Position numbers and translations under genes: made by a program. Shown here in pieces: positions 16,870 through 25,328 of a stretch of 51,813 bases of DNA (within the stretch, counting starts at the first letter, position 1; each line of letters opens with the position of its first letter). Source of the stretch: Eubacterium xylanophilum ATCC 35991. Its GTDB lineage: Bacteria > Bacillota > Clostridia > Lachnospirales > Lachnospiraceae. Below the pieces are notes generated by a model. The model was not told the origin of the DNA. It worked only from the letters and a program-made list of their open reading frames with translations, and did no database searches. The stretch covers positions 1 to 51,813 of the forward strand of contig NZ_JAEB01000026.1 of the NCBI RefSeq assembly GCF_000518685.1, written 5' to 3'.

Positions 16870-17802
16870 TTACTTTCCTTTCGCCTTTTTATCTTGCTTT
16901 GCAAGCTCTTCCTTGACATTACCGATAACTTCTTTGGTCTTCAAAGCATCCTGTGGGACCTCATACTTAGTGGCATTGTTGATATTGGAATACTCCGTCT
17001 TGATTGTCGTATTCTCCCAGTTGAATTTCAAATCTTTCAGAACATCCTGTCCATCTTTGCCCATCTTGCTCTTAACTACTTCATCAAACACTTTATTGAG
17101 AAGATCAGCCAATGAAACCTCAATGCTCTTGATGCATTCATTTTCCCTGTCTACTACAATCGTTGCCGAAACTTTAGTATCCTTGAGTCCATCCATATAC
17201 TTCTCAATATTCTTTTCTCCAATTATATAACCATAGGAAGATACGATTCCTGATGACATCTTCTTGAGAGAATCCAATGTCAGAGTATACTCATAAACTG
17301 CCTCATTTTCATTGCTTGACTCCTTCTTGGTATAGCTGTCAATCGAATCTGCCAACTGAATCATCTTCTCGATTCCTGTCTGCTTCTTGGCCTCTGATAT
17401 ATCGCTAAATACCATCTTCTTCCACTTGCCATCTATTCCACTGGTATAAACATCATATTCTCCGGCATTTTTCTCCAGATAAGCCTCCGTCTTACTACTT
17501 CCCTTGCCGGAATTTAGTACTATTCCAACCTTGGCTCTTTCCTCTTCTACAAAGACATTTTGATCAATCTGAATGTTAGTATCGATGTTTCTGTCCTTTT
17601 CATTGCCGCCAAAAGCAATCTTGAGTTTTCCGGATAAAACAGCCTTCGCATCATAGCTCTTTGCAGAGTTAAGTGCAGCAACTCCCTTAAGCAACAATTC
17701 ATCATCAGACTTCTTACATCCTGTAAGCGACAAAACTATCGTTGTCGCAACCATAATTACCGAAATACCTTTTCTAAGTGATTTATTCATCTTTCCACGC
17801 AT
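16870..17802 (-). CDS. Predicted lipoprotein embedded in the pyr operon
   Basis: 310 aa. The N-terminus has a basic stretch, a hydrophobic segment and the lipobox LSLTGC, so it is exported and lipid-anchored. The mature part is rich in Lys, Ser and Asp with repeated beta-strand-like runs (EYTLTLDSLKKMSSG, SATIVVDRENECIKSIEVSL), recalling LolA/LppX-type or DUF-type lipoproteins, but no family is firmly recognised. The start may be 17802 or the ATG at 17790. It lies between pyrF and pyrK with minimal spacing and must be co-expressed with pyrimidine genes, although nothing suggests an enzymatic role. Confidence 0.8.
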   Translation of the reverse strand: MRGKMNKSLRKGISVIMVATTIVLSLTGCKKSDDELLLKGVAALNSAKSYDAKAVLSGKLKIAFGGNEKDRNIDTNIQIDQNVFVEEERAKVGIVLNSGKGSSKTEAYLEKNAGEYDVYTSGIDGKWKKMVFSDISEAKKQTGIEKMIQLADSIDSYTKKESSNENEAVYEYTLTLDSLKKMSSGIVSSYGYIIGEKNIEKYMDGLKDTKVSATIVVDRENECIKSIEVSLADLLNKVFDEVVKSKMGKDGQDVLKDLKFNWENTTIKTEYSNINNATKYEVPQDALKTKEVIGNVKEELAKQDKKAKGK

Positions 17803-17834
17803 GGCTTACTTGCCATCTTCCTTTCTTAGATTTA

Positions 17835-18752
17835 TTAGAAAATAGTCGCAATATCTTCTTTCATTGCAATTGTTGCCGCTCTGGCAGCCTCGGCAAATCC
17901 CTCTTCGCCGTACTTCTCATACTGTGGTTGCTTGTATGCAGCAATAATTCCTCTAGATGAGTTTACGATTGCACCCAAACCATCCTCATTGAAATATGGC
18001 TTCAAATCCTTAGCAGTACCACCCTGAGCGCCATATCCAGGCACGAGAATATATGACTTAGGCATAACTTTTCTGAGTACCTTACCCATCTCAGGATATG
18101 TTGCGCCCACAACTGCACCAACATAGCTATAGCTATCTCCCATACAGTCGCTTCCCCATTTATCCACATATTCGCCGACCATCTCATATAAAGGCTTTCC
18201 ATCGATCTTCTGATCTTGGAATTCACCACTTGACGGATTGCTTGTCTTTACAAGAATAAACAAGCCCTTCTTCTGCTCTCTTGCCACGTCCACAAAAGGC
18301 TTAATTCCGTCAGTTCCCAAGTATGGGTTGATTGTTATGAAATCCTCATCAAATCCGGCGAGCACCTTCTCACCAATCTTAACATTTCCAATATGTCCAA
18401 TGGCATATGCAGTCGATGTGGAGCCAATATCTCCACGCTTTACATCGCCGATAACTACAAGTCCTTTTTCCTTACAATAATCAATTGTTTTTTTGTATGC
18501 AACAAGTCCCGGAATGCCAAACTGCTCATACATAGCAATCTGTGGCTTTACAGCAGGTACCAAATCACAGATGGCATCTACCAATCCCTTGTTGTAGTTA
18601 ACGATAGCCTCCGCTGCTGCTTCAAGAGTTTCTCCCTGCTCTTTGATTGCATTATTCAACAAAAATCCCGGGATATTAGCAAGTGTCGGATCGAGGCCAA
18701 CAACAATCGGAGCTTCCAACTTTTTAATCTTTTCAATTAACACATTAATCAT
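17835..18752 (-). CDS. pyrF: Orotidine 5'-phosphate decarboxylase
   Basis: Last step of UMP synthesis. It is 305 aa from ATG 18752 (GGTGATTGTT upstream), the longer type-2 PyrF form. Key parts are APIVVGLDPTLANIPGF, VIGDVKRGDIGSTSTAYA (the catalytic Asp-x-Lys-x-x-Asp), FITINPYLG and LVPGYGAQGG. Upstream in-frame codons cover the intercistronic hairpins and lack a ribosome site, so they are excluded. It follows pyrC by about 100 nt. Confidence 0.95.
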   Translation of the reverse strand: MINVLIEKIKKLEAPIVVGLDPTLANIPGFLLNNAIKEQGETLEAAAEAIVNYNKGLVDAICDLVPAVKPQIAMYEQFGIPGLVAYKKTIDYCKEKGLVVIGDVKRGDIGSTSTAYAIGHIGNVKIGEKVLAGFDEDFITINPYLGTDGIKPFVDVAREQKKGLFILVKTSNPSSGEFQDQKIDGKPLYEMVGEYVDKWGSDCMGDSYSYVGAVVGATYPEMGKVLRKVMPKSYILVPGYGAQGGTAKDLKPYFNEDGLGAIVNSSRGIIAAYKQPQYEKYGEEGFAEAARAATIAMKEDIATIF

Positions 18753-18782
18753 AACAATCACCATTCTGCAGACGTGTTGCCC

Positions 18783-18842
18783 GACAGCTTGCAAGCCTGC
18801 ATTGCAAACTGTCCGGGAATAAGGCAGAAGCCCTATCCCCGG
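18783..18842 (-). other. Twin hairpins between pyrC and pyrF
   Basis: The otherwise tight operon opens into a 104-nt gap holding two adjacent stems: 18813-18842 (CCGGG...CCCGG type) and 18783-18813 (GACAG...CTGTC with inner GCAA/TTGC). There is no T tract, so neither is a classic terminator. They could be a processing or stability element, or a mobile REP-like sequence. Confidence 0.6.
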
Positions 18843-18856
18843 AGTCATCTGAATCA

Positions 18857-20146
18857 CTATAATGAATATACTACTTTCCCTTCTACGATTGTAGTATAAA
18901 TTCTTCCCTTGACCTTTTTCCCATCAAATGGGGTATTCTTACCCTTTGACAGAAATTCAGTCTTATCTATCACATATTCCTCGTCAAAATCTGCAATAGC
19001 TATATCCGCGACGCTTCCCTTCTGCAAGCTTCCGCCTTCCACGCCCAATATCCTACATGGATTGGTACTCATTCTCCTGACAAGCTCCAGAGGAGTCAAA
19101 ATTCCGGACTCAACAAGCTCTGTAACTCCCAGACAGAAAGCGGTCTCTGAACCTACGATACCAAAAGGAGCATTTTTGATAGATACACTCTTCTCCTCTT
19201 CACTATGAGGAGCATGATCTGTGGAAATAGCTTCCATAGTGCCATCTCCCAGTCCTCTCTTAAGAGCCTCCACATCGTCTCTACTTCTGAGTGGTGGATT
19301 CATCTTATAATTGGCATCGTCTTCCACGATATCCTGATCTGTCAATGTAAAGTGATGAGGACAAACCTCTCCGCTCACCTTGACTCCATCTTTCCTCGCA
19401 CAGCGAATCATCTTGACGCTGTCCTCAGTAGAGCAGTGACACAAGTGCAATCTTGCCCCGGTGTCCTTGGCAATCAAGATATCTCTTGCAACGATAACAT
19501 CTTCCACCGCATTAGATATACCGGGGATTCCAAGCTCTCTCGACTTAGCTCCCTCATTCATAGCACCCTGTCCAACCATGTTCTTGTCCTCACAATGTGC
19601 CATAATCGGAACATCTATCTCGGCGGCAATCTTCATCGCCTCTCTGTAAATCTCGGCGTTCATGACGCTCTTGCCATCCTCACTAAACGCCTTTGCTCCA
19701 GCTTCCGCCATTCCCTTGATATCCACGAGTTCATCACCCATCTGACCTTTGGTAATAGCTCCAACCGGATATATATGGATTGGACTGTCCTTCTCTGCAA
19801 TATCTAGAATCTTCTGAATCATTTCTGGACTATCAACCGCCGGCTTCGTATTTGGCATTGGGCAAACACCTGTAAAACCACCCTTTGCAGCAGCCGAAGC
19901 TCCCGTCTTAATAGTCTCTTTGTACTCAAATCCCGGTTCTCTAAAGTGAACATGCAAATCTACAAGTCCAGGCATAATCTTCTTTCCACTAGCATCAATT
20001 ACCTGGATGTCTTCGCCATAGCTTTCCGCAGTCGCCTGAGAAAATATTCCGCGCGCGGCTATCTTGCCATCCTTAATAAGAATGTCACCTAATTCATCCG
20101 TATTGTCGCTAGGATCTAAAATCCAACCGCCTTTTATCCAAATCAT
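18857..20146 (-). CDS. pyrC: Dihydroorotase
   Basis: Interconverts carbamoyl aspartate and dihydroorotate. 429 aa of the amidohydrolase fold, class I type: GLVDLHVHFREPG gives the metal ligands H65 and H67 plus substrate Arg69. MPNTKP, AHCEDK, LCHCST and STDHAPH complete the active site. AAGGAG precedes the ATG. It lies 11 nt after asd and begins the pyr block. No aspartate transcarbamoylase genes (pyrBI) are in this window. Confidence 0.96.
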   Translation of the reverse strand: MIWIKGGWILDPSDNTDELGDILIKDGKIAARGIFSQATAESYGEDIQVIDASGKKIMPGLVDLHVHFREPGFEYKETIKTGASAAAKGGFTGVCPMPNTKPAVDSPEMIQKILDIAEKDSPIHIYPVGAITKGQMGDELVDIKGMAEAGAKAFSEDGKSVMNAEIYREAMKIAAEIDVPIMAHCEDKNMVGQGAMNEGAKSRELGIPGISNAVEDVIVARDILIAKDTGARLHLCHCSTEDSVKMIRCARKDGVKVSGEVCPHHFTLTDQDIVEDDANYKMNPPLRSRDDVEALKRGLGDGTMEAISTDHAPHSEEEKSVSIKNAPFGIVGSETAFCLGVTELVESGILTPLELVRRMSTNPCRILGVEGGSLQKGSVADIAIADFDEEYVIDKTEFLSKGKNTPFDGKKVKGRIYTTIVEGKVVYSL

Positions 20147-20157
20147 TGAGATTCTCC

Positions 20158-21243
20158 TTATTTCTTTGTGATATAACCCTGAGCCTTCAACAACTCTGCA
20201 CTAAGAACTGCTCCACCTGCAGCACCTCTTACTGTATTGTGTGACAAACCTACAAACTTCCAATCGAAGTATGAGTCCTCACGAAGACGACCAATGCTTA
20301 CACCAAATCCGTTCTCATAGTTTACATCAAGTGCAACCTGTGGTCTGTTGTCATCCTCAAGGTACTGGATGAACTGCTTTGGTGCACTAGGAAGATTGAG
20401 TTCCTGTGGAAGTCCGCTGAACTCTTCAAGTGCCTTGATAAGCTCTTCCTTAGTAGGTTTTTCTTCAAAATTAACAAATACTGCTGCTGTATGTCCATCG
20501 AGAACCGGAACACGGATACACTGTGTTGTAATAAGAGGTGAAGTAGCCTTCTCAATCTTACCGTCAACAACCTTACCCATGAGTCTCAGTGGCTCCTGCT
20601 CACTCTTTTCCTCTTCACCACCAATATAAGGGATGATATTGTGCTCCATCTCTGGCCAATCCTTGAATGTCTTTCCTGCACCGGAGATAGCCTGATATGT
20701 TGTAGCTACAACAAGTGTAGGCTTAAACTTCTTCCAAGCAAATAATGCCGGTGTATAACTCTGGATTGAGCAGTTAGGCTTAACTGCGATAAATCCTCTT
20801 TTTGTACCGAGACGCTCCTTCTGATACTTGATCAACTCATAGTGCTCTGGGTTGAGCTCAGGAACTACCATAGGTACATCCTCTGTCCATCTATGAGCGC
20901 TGTTGTTAGATACTACAGGAGTTTCTGTCTTGGCATAGTCCTCCTCGATCTTCTTGATTTCTTCTTTAGTCATATCAACTGCACTAAATACAAAATCAAC
21001 TTCTGAAGCTACGAGCTCAACATCGTTTACATTTTTGACTACGATCTTCTTAACTGCCTCTGGCATAGGAGTCTGCATCTTCCAACGTCCACCTACTGCT
21101 TCCTCGTATGTCTTTCCTGCACTTCTTGGGCTTGCTGCAATTGTAACAACCTCAAACCAAGGATGATTCTCTAACAAAGATATAAATCTCTGTCCAACCA
21201 TTCCTGTTCCTCCAAGAATTCCAACTTTCAACTTATCACTCAT
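20158..21243 (-). CDS. asd: Aspartate-semialdehyde dehydrogenase
   Basis: Reduces aspartyl phosphate to the semialdehyde for lysine, threonine and methionine. 361 aa: the N-terminal NADP fold GILGGTGMVGQRF, nucleophile C158 in KPNCSIQ, and a C-terminal RLREDSYFDWKFVGLSHNTVRGAAGG. Sequence style and length match the archaeal/fungal-type branch found in many clostridia rather than the E. coli type. It is the first gene of the leftward operon with pyrC 11 nt downstream; the promoter is at 21334-21363. Confidence 0.95.
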   Translation of the reverse strand: MSDKLKVGILGGTGMVGQRFISLLENHPWFEVVTIAASPRSAGKTYEEAVGGRWKMQTPMPEAVKKIVVKNVNDVELVASEVDFVFSAVDMTKEEIKKIEEDYAKTETPVVSNNSAHRWTEDVPMVVPELNPEHYELIKYQKERLGTKRGFIAVKPNCSIQSYTPALFAWKKFKPTLVVATTYQAISGAGKTFKDWPEMEHNIIPYIGGEEEKSEQEPLRLMGKVVDGKIEKATSPLITTQCIRVPVLDGHTAAVFVNFEEKPTKEELIKALEEFSGLPQELNLPSAPKQFIQYLEDDNRPQVALDVNYENGFGVSIGRLREDSYFDWKFVGLSHNTVRGAAGGAVLSAELLKAQGYITKK

Positions 21244-21333
21244 TTGTTCTCTCCATTTCCGTCACTTTCTGTGACCTTTGTCTTTAAATCTTTATAAATA
21301 ATCTCCATCTAATGAAGATTTATTGTACACTAC

Positions 21334-21363
21334 AGTTTACCACACCTATCTTTTTTCTGTCAA
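21334..21363 (-). promoter_or_regulatory. Promoter of the asd-pyr-guaA operon
   Basis: The minus strand has TTGACA (21358-21363), an 18-nt spacer and TAAACT (21334-21339), leaving a leader of about 90 nt before asd. The leader contains a small GTCAC/GTGAC stem but nothing recognisable as a lysine or PyrR element. Confidence 0.6.
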
Positions 21364-21459
21364 TGTCATCTTTGTCCAAATATCCACCTAAGCACACGAT
21401 TATACTGTCATTTTTCACAACCTTTACATTTAAAGTTCAGATTTCAAAAATAATAAAAT

Positions 21460-21488
21460 TTGACTTTGCCATCAAAATATGTTAATCT
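21460..21488 (+). promoter_or_regulatory. Promoter of the cold-shock gene
   Basis: TTGACT (21460-21465), a 17-nt spacer and TAATCT (21483-21488), followed by about 35 nt of leader to the csp ribosome site GAGGAGG. Confidence 0.7.
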
Positions 21489-21530
21489 TTAATAGTAAAT
21501 ATTTATTTTCTGTTGAGGAGGCATAACAAC

Positions 21531-21728
21531 ATGAAGGGAACAGTAAAATGGTTTAATGCGAAAAAAGGTTATGGTTTTATTTCTGACGAAAGCGACAACG
21601 ACGTTTTCGTACACTATTCCGCCTTGCAGATGGACGGTTTTCGAGTTGTCAAGGAAGGCGACGAAGTAGAGTTCGATATCATTGACGGTGAAAAGGGTCC
21701 ACAAGCTGCAAACGTTACGAAATGCTAA
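21531..21728 (+). CDS. Cold-shock protein (CspA family)
   Basis: 65-aa single CSD protein, an RNA chaperone. It shows [17 protein letters not shown] (RNP1 KGYGFI) and DVFVHYSAL (RNP2 VFVHY), then [21 protein letters not shown]. The ATG at 21531 has GAGGAGG 9 nt upstream; an in-frame TTG 18 nt earlier overlaps that site and is rejected. It is monocistronic, with its own promoter and a strong terminator. Confidence 0.96.
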   Translation: MKGTVKWFNAKKGYGFISDESDNDVFVHYSALQMDGFRVVKEGDEVEFDIIDGEKGPQAANVTKC

Positions 21729-21764
21729 TCAACCAGATAGGTTTTTGTAATTAAATCACTATAT

Positions 21765-21806
21765 ATGCGAACCAGCTAAACAAAGCATGGTTCGCATATT
21801 TTTTTT
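21765..21806 (+). terminator. Rho-independent terminator after csp
   Basis: ATGCGAACCA (21765-21774) pairs with TGGTTCGCAT (21788-21797), a 10-bp stem followed by a run of T. Confidence 0.93.
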
Positions 21807-21854
21807 AAGGGAATCGCATATTGCTGGTCTTACTCCCTGTGGTCGTAAGACAAT

Positions 21855-22715
21855 CTACACCGGCTTGGCCCCCGTGGCTGCAAAGTATATCAGCACTATC
21901 ACACCAAGTATAATTCTATAATATCCAAAAACTTTAAAATCATGTTTCCTGATGTATTTCATCATAAACTTAATTACAAAGAGTGATACCACGAATGCAA
22001 CAAACATTCCTATGAAAAGTGTCAAAATCTGCATTGGTCCATAGGAAAGTCCGTGAAGCACACTCTTGACAATCTTCAACAAACTGGCTCCAAACATAAC
22101 AGGAACAGCTAAGTAGAATGTAAACTCGGCCGCCGCACTTCTCGATACGCCGAGAATCAAAGCTCCGATAATAGTTGCTCCCGACCTTGAGGTTCCGGGA
22201 ATGATAGCCGCAAGAAGCTGAAATATTCCTATAAAAATAACAGTCTTATAATCGATTTCATGAACAGTCCTGATCAATGGTCTTTTTCCCTTATTCCATG
22301 TCTCGATAATGATAAAGAGTATTCCATAGAGAATCAAAGCTCCGGCTACAACCAACTGGTTGTAGAATATTTCATCAATCAAATCGTCCCATAAAACACC
22401 AACTATTGCCGCCGGAACGCAGGCAATGATAATCTTAACCCACAACATGACTACGTCCATCTTGACAAATGTCTCATCCTTGCGTGGATTTGGATGAAAA
22501 TTAAACGGAAATATTTTATTCCAAAAAAGAATTACTACCGCTATTATCGCACCAAGCTGAACAACTACCAAAAACATGGTCTGAAATTCTTTGTCGCTAA
22601 AACTGAGGAACTGATTTACGAGAATCATATGGCCGGTACTACTGACCGGAAGCCACTCCGTAATTCCCTCAACTATTCCCAATATAAAGGCAACAAATAC
22701 ATCAAATGCTCCCAT
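21855..22715 (-). CDS. uppP: Undecaprenyl-diphosphatase (UppP/BacA)
   Basis: Membrane enzyme that dephosphorylates undecaprenyl pyrophosphate, recycling the lipid carrier of peptidoglycan synthesis. 286 aa, about eight membrane segments. The two conserved motifs are present: GIVEGITEWLPVSSTGHMIL (E16/E20) and GTSRSGATIIGALILG. It converges with csp and diverges from the PAP2 operon; it appears monocistronic. Confidence 0.96.
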   Translation of the reverse strand: MGAFDVFVAFILGIVEGITEWLPVSSTGHMILVNQFLSFSDKEFQTMFLVVVQLGAIIAVVILFWNKIFPFNFHPNPRKDETFVKMDVVMLWVKIIIACVPAAIVGVLWDDLIDEIFYNQLVVAGALILYGILFIIIETWNKGKRPLIRTVHEIDYKTVIFIGIFQLLAAIIPGTSRSGATIIGALILGVSRSAAAEFTFYLAVPVMFGASLLKIVKSVLHGLSYGPMQILTLFIGMFVAFVVSLFVIKFMMKYIRKHDFKVFGYYRIILGVIVLIYFAATGAKPV

Positions 22716-22832
22716 TTTTCACACATCCTCCAAATTTGTATTTATATTATTCGCAGCAAGCTGCATTCAGAATGAATTTTATCACAATAACGGGGATAAA
22801 GTCAACCTTATGCCACTAAGCCAAAGAAAAAT

Positions 22833-22861
22833 TTGCCAAATAGTCAATAATGTAGTATAAT
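22833..22861 (+). promoter_or_regulatory. Promoter of the phospholipid operon
   Basis: TTGCCA (22833-22838), a 17-nt spacer and TATAAT (22856-22861), about 50 nt before the AGGAGG of the PAP2 gene. Confidence 0.75.
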
Positions 22862-22920
22862 AATGTAGATATTGACCTATTGTTGTATTTGTTTTTTAAC
22901 GAAAGAAGTAGGAGGAATTG

Positions 22921-23634
22921 ATGCGAAAGTACATTGAAAAGATATGTCCAGCATATGCAATTATACCCTTGATATGCTGTTTTTCTATAAACATGTTGAT
23001 TTACTCTATGTCTATGATGATTTGCGATGATTGGCAACATTATGACCTGACGAGTAAATTTGATCAACAGGTCCCATTGCTTCCAAGTTGGATTTTCATC
23101 TACTTGGGATGCTATATATTTTGGGCTTTTAACTATATTTTAGTCGGACATATATATAAGAATGACAGAAGGGAATTTTATCGCTTTGTCGCAACTGATA
23201 TTATATCCAGATTGATTTGCGGACTATTTTTCTTCTTAATGCCTACTACCAATGTCAGACCGGAAGTTCTCGGAGACTCATTCGCAGAGTCGGCCCTGCG
23301 CTTCCTCTACCACATTGATAAGCCATCAAACTTGTTCCCATCAATTCACTGCATCGTAAGTTGGATGTGTTTTGTGGGCATACGAGGTTCAAAGCTTGTT
23401 CCTAAGTGGTACAAAGCAGTATCATGCGTAATCGCGCTTCTAGTTGTTATTTCCACTCAGGTTCTCAAGCAACATTACATAGTTGATGCCATTGCGGGAC
23501 TTGCACTTGTGGAGCTACTTTACGCACTCAACAAGAACGTGGATATTTACAAGATTGCTAAGAGTACTTTTGAAAAAATCAACAATCTGATATCTCGAAT
23601 AATAAAGGAGAGATACGTTGAAAAAACCAGGTAA
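22921..23634 (+). CDS. PAP2-superfamily membrane phosphatase/transferase
   Basis: 237 aa with several membrane segments. The PAP2 signature is partly modified: a first motif around RPEV, the second NLFPSIHCIVSWM (SxH), and the third QVLKQHYIVDAIAGL (catalytic His in QHYIVD). This is close to the PAP2_3 group. ATG 22921 has AGGAGG upstream; the TTG 3 nt earlier is ignored. First gene of a four-gene lipid operon, overlapping the next gene by 17 nt. Likely it acts on a lipid phosphate at the membrane; the substrate is unknown. Confidence 0.85.
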   Translation: MRKYIEKICPAYAIIPLICCFSINMLIYSMSMMICDDWQHYDLTSKFDQQVPLLPSWIFIYLGCYIFWAFNYILVGHIYKNDRREFYRFVATDIISRLICGLFFFLMPTTNVRPEVLGDSFAESALRFLYHIDKPSNLFPSIHCIVSWMCFVGIRGSKLVPKWYKAVSCVIALLVVISTQVLKQHYIVDAIAGLALVELLYALNKNVDIYKIAKSTFEKINNLISRIIKERYVEKTR

Positions 23635-24664
23635 ATACTTAATACATGTTATTTTTCTGCTTTTCCTGATTGCTTTGACATTTTTTCTGCTCTTCAAGGA
23701 TCAGGATTTAAAACCAGTCATACGCATTCTCGGAGAGGTTCCCGTAGGGTACGTTATTCTGGGACTTCTGCTCGTCGTCATATATGTATGCAGCGAGTCA
23801 GTTATAATCAAATATTTGCTCAAGGCCGTCGGTGTGAGCGTCAAATTGCTAAACTGCATTAGATACTCATTTATCGGTTTTTTCTTCAGCTGTATCACAC
23901 CATCAGCGTCAGGTGGACAGCCAGCCCAGATTGTGTACATGCGAGAGGAAAATGTAAATATTCCGTCAGCCACAATTGTGCTCATGTTGGTGACAATCGA
24001 GTACAAATTCGTGCTTGTTTTCACAGGAGTGGCACTCGTGCTTTTCGGGCAATCAATATTGCAGGCATTTCCGGCTGAAGCTCTCTTCTACCTTTACTTG
24101 GGACTTGCGCTCAATGTCATATGCATTGCAATTATGATTATGCTTGTATTTTTCCCGAAAACCATGGAATTCGTGGTCAATGGGCTTTGTAACTTATTGA
24201 AGAAGATTAAGTTTATAAAGAAAAAGGAAAAGCTAATTAAGAGAATACAAAACTCTGTTGCCAATTACTCAAAGGCATCAGAGTTTCTAAAGAAGAATTA
24301 TAAAGCTATTGTCGTAACAACGCTGATAACTTTTGTTCAGCGCTTTGCACTATTTACAGTTACATATGTTGTATACCGAAGCTTGGGGCTTAATAAGGCA
24401 AGTTTCATAGAGATAACACTTCTTCAAGCATCCATCTCTGTAGCTGTAGATATGCTCCCACTCCCCGGCGGAATGGGAATAAGTGAGAGAATATTTAATC
24501 TCATATTTGTACCAATATTTGGCACAGTCGACATCATGCTTTCAGGTATGCTGATAAGCCGTGGAATAAGTTATTATTCACTGCTCATACTCAGTGGTAT
24601 TATTACACTTTTTTCACATATTACGATTATGTCGAAGAAGAACAAACAAGGAGGACACTTATGA
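23618..24664 (+). CDS. UPF0104/LPG-synthase-TM-like flippase family protein
   Basis: 348 aa, about eight membrane segments. The family pattern is visible: SFIGFFFSCITPSASGGQPAQIVYM and, near the end, DMLPLPGGMGISERIF. It corresponds to the membrane half of lysyl-phosphatidylglycerol synthase without the aminoacyl-transferase domain. The start is TTG at 23618 with GGAGAG upstream, overlapping the PAP2 gene. The context between PAP2 and pssA suggests a role in moving or modifying a lipid or lipid-linked precursor. It overlaps the pssA start by 4 nt. Confidence 0.85.
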   Translation: MKKPGKYLIHVIFLLFLIALTFFLLFKDQDLKPVIRILGEVPVGYVILGLLLVVIYVCSESVIIKYLLKAVGVSVKLLNCIRYSFIGFFFSCITPSASGGQPAQIVYMREENVNIPSATIVLMLVTIEYKFVLVFTGVALVLFGQSILQAFPAEALFYLYLGLALNVICIAIMIMLVFFPKTMEFVVNGLCNLLKKIKFIKKKEKLIKRIQNSVANYSKASEFLKKNYKAIVVTTLITFVQRFALFTVTYVVYRSLGLNKASFIEITLLQASISVAVDMLPLPGGMGISERIFNLIFVPIFGTVDIMLSGMLISRGISYYSLLILSGIITLFSHITIMSKKNKQGGHL

Positions 24665-25284
24665 TTGGCGTGTACAATTATACCGTTATTCTTACATATC
24701 TCGGTGTAACCATATCATTTATAGGAATTATTTTTTCTCTTATGGGTCGTCCCGACATATCCATTTTATGTCTGGCTCTGGCTGGAGCTTGCGACACCTT
24801 TGATGGAAAAGTAGCGCGAAGCAAGAAAGATCGCACAGAAAAAGAGATTATATTCGGGATACAGATTGACTCCCTCTGCGATGCTATTTGTTTTGGTGTT
24901 TCACCGGCTATAATTGCCTATTCTCTTGGGGCTAATACTCCATTTGGAATTGCTGTTGAAATCGTATTTGTTCTCTGCGGAGTTATTAGATTGGCTTATT
25001 TCAACGTTTTAGAGGAATTAAAGCACTTGCACCCATCAGGCGAAGAGCAAAAGTGTTATCACGGACTGCCTATAACATCGATTGCGATTATTTTCCCAAT
25101 CATATTTCTCTTTAAGCAGTTCATGACCAAGCCACTTTTTATTCTTGTAATCACATTTACTCTCTTGGCCACTGCATTTTTGTATATTACTGATTTCAAG
25201 ATTAAGAAACCAACTAATGCCATGGTTGCATTTATCATTATATTTATGGCTATCGTTGTGCTGAAAGTTCTCCACGTATTCTAG
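24661..25284 (+). CDS. pssA: CDP-alcohol phosphatidyltransferase, probable phosphatidylserine synthase
   Basis: Transfers a phosphatidyl group from CDP-diacylglycerol to an alcohol, probably serine. 207 aa, about six membrane segments. The complete CDP-OH-P motif is present: D45-x2-D48-G49-x2-A52-R53 ... G66-x3-D70-x3-D74. CAAGGAGG precedes the ATG. The serine specificity is inferred from the decarboxylase gene 44 nt downstream, which would use the product. Confidence 0.92.
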   Translation: MIGVYNYTVILTYLGVTISFIGIIFSLMGRPDISILCLALAGACDTFDGKVARSKKDRTEKEIIFGIQIDSLCDAICFGVSPAIIAYSLGANTPFGIAVEIVFVLCGVIRLAYFNVLEELKHLHPSGEEQKCYHGLPITSIAIIFPIIFLFKQFMTKPLFILVITFTLLATAFLYITDFKIKKPTNAMVAFIIIFMAIVVLKVLHVF

Positions 25285-25328
25285 GACGAACTCAAGCGGA
25301 ATATTTTATAGATTCAGGTGATTATTAT

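Noticed and set aside
21244-21333. Lysine riboswitch or PyrR attenuator upstream of asd-pyr
   Set aside because: The leader is only about 90 nt, with one small stem and none of the conserved motifs.
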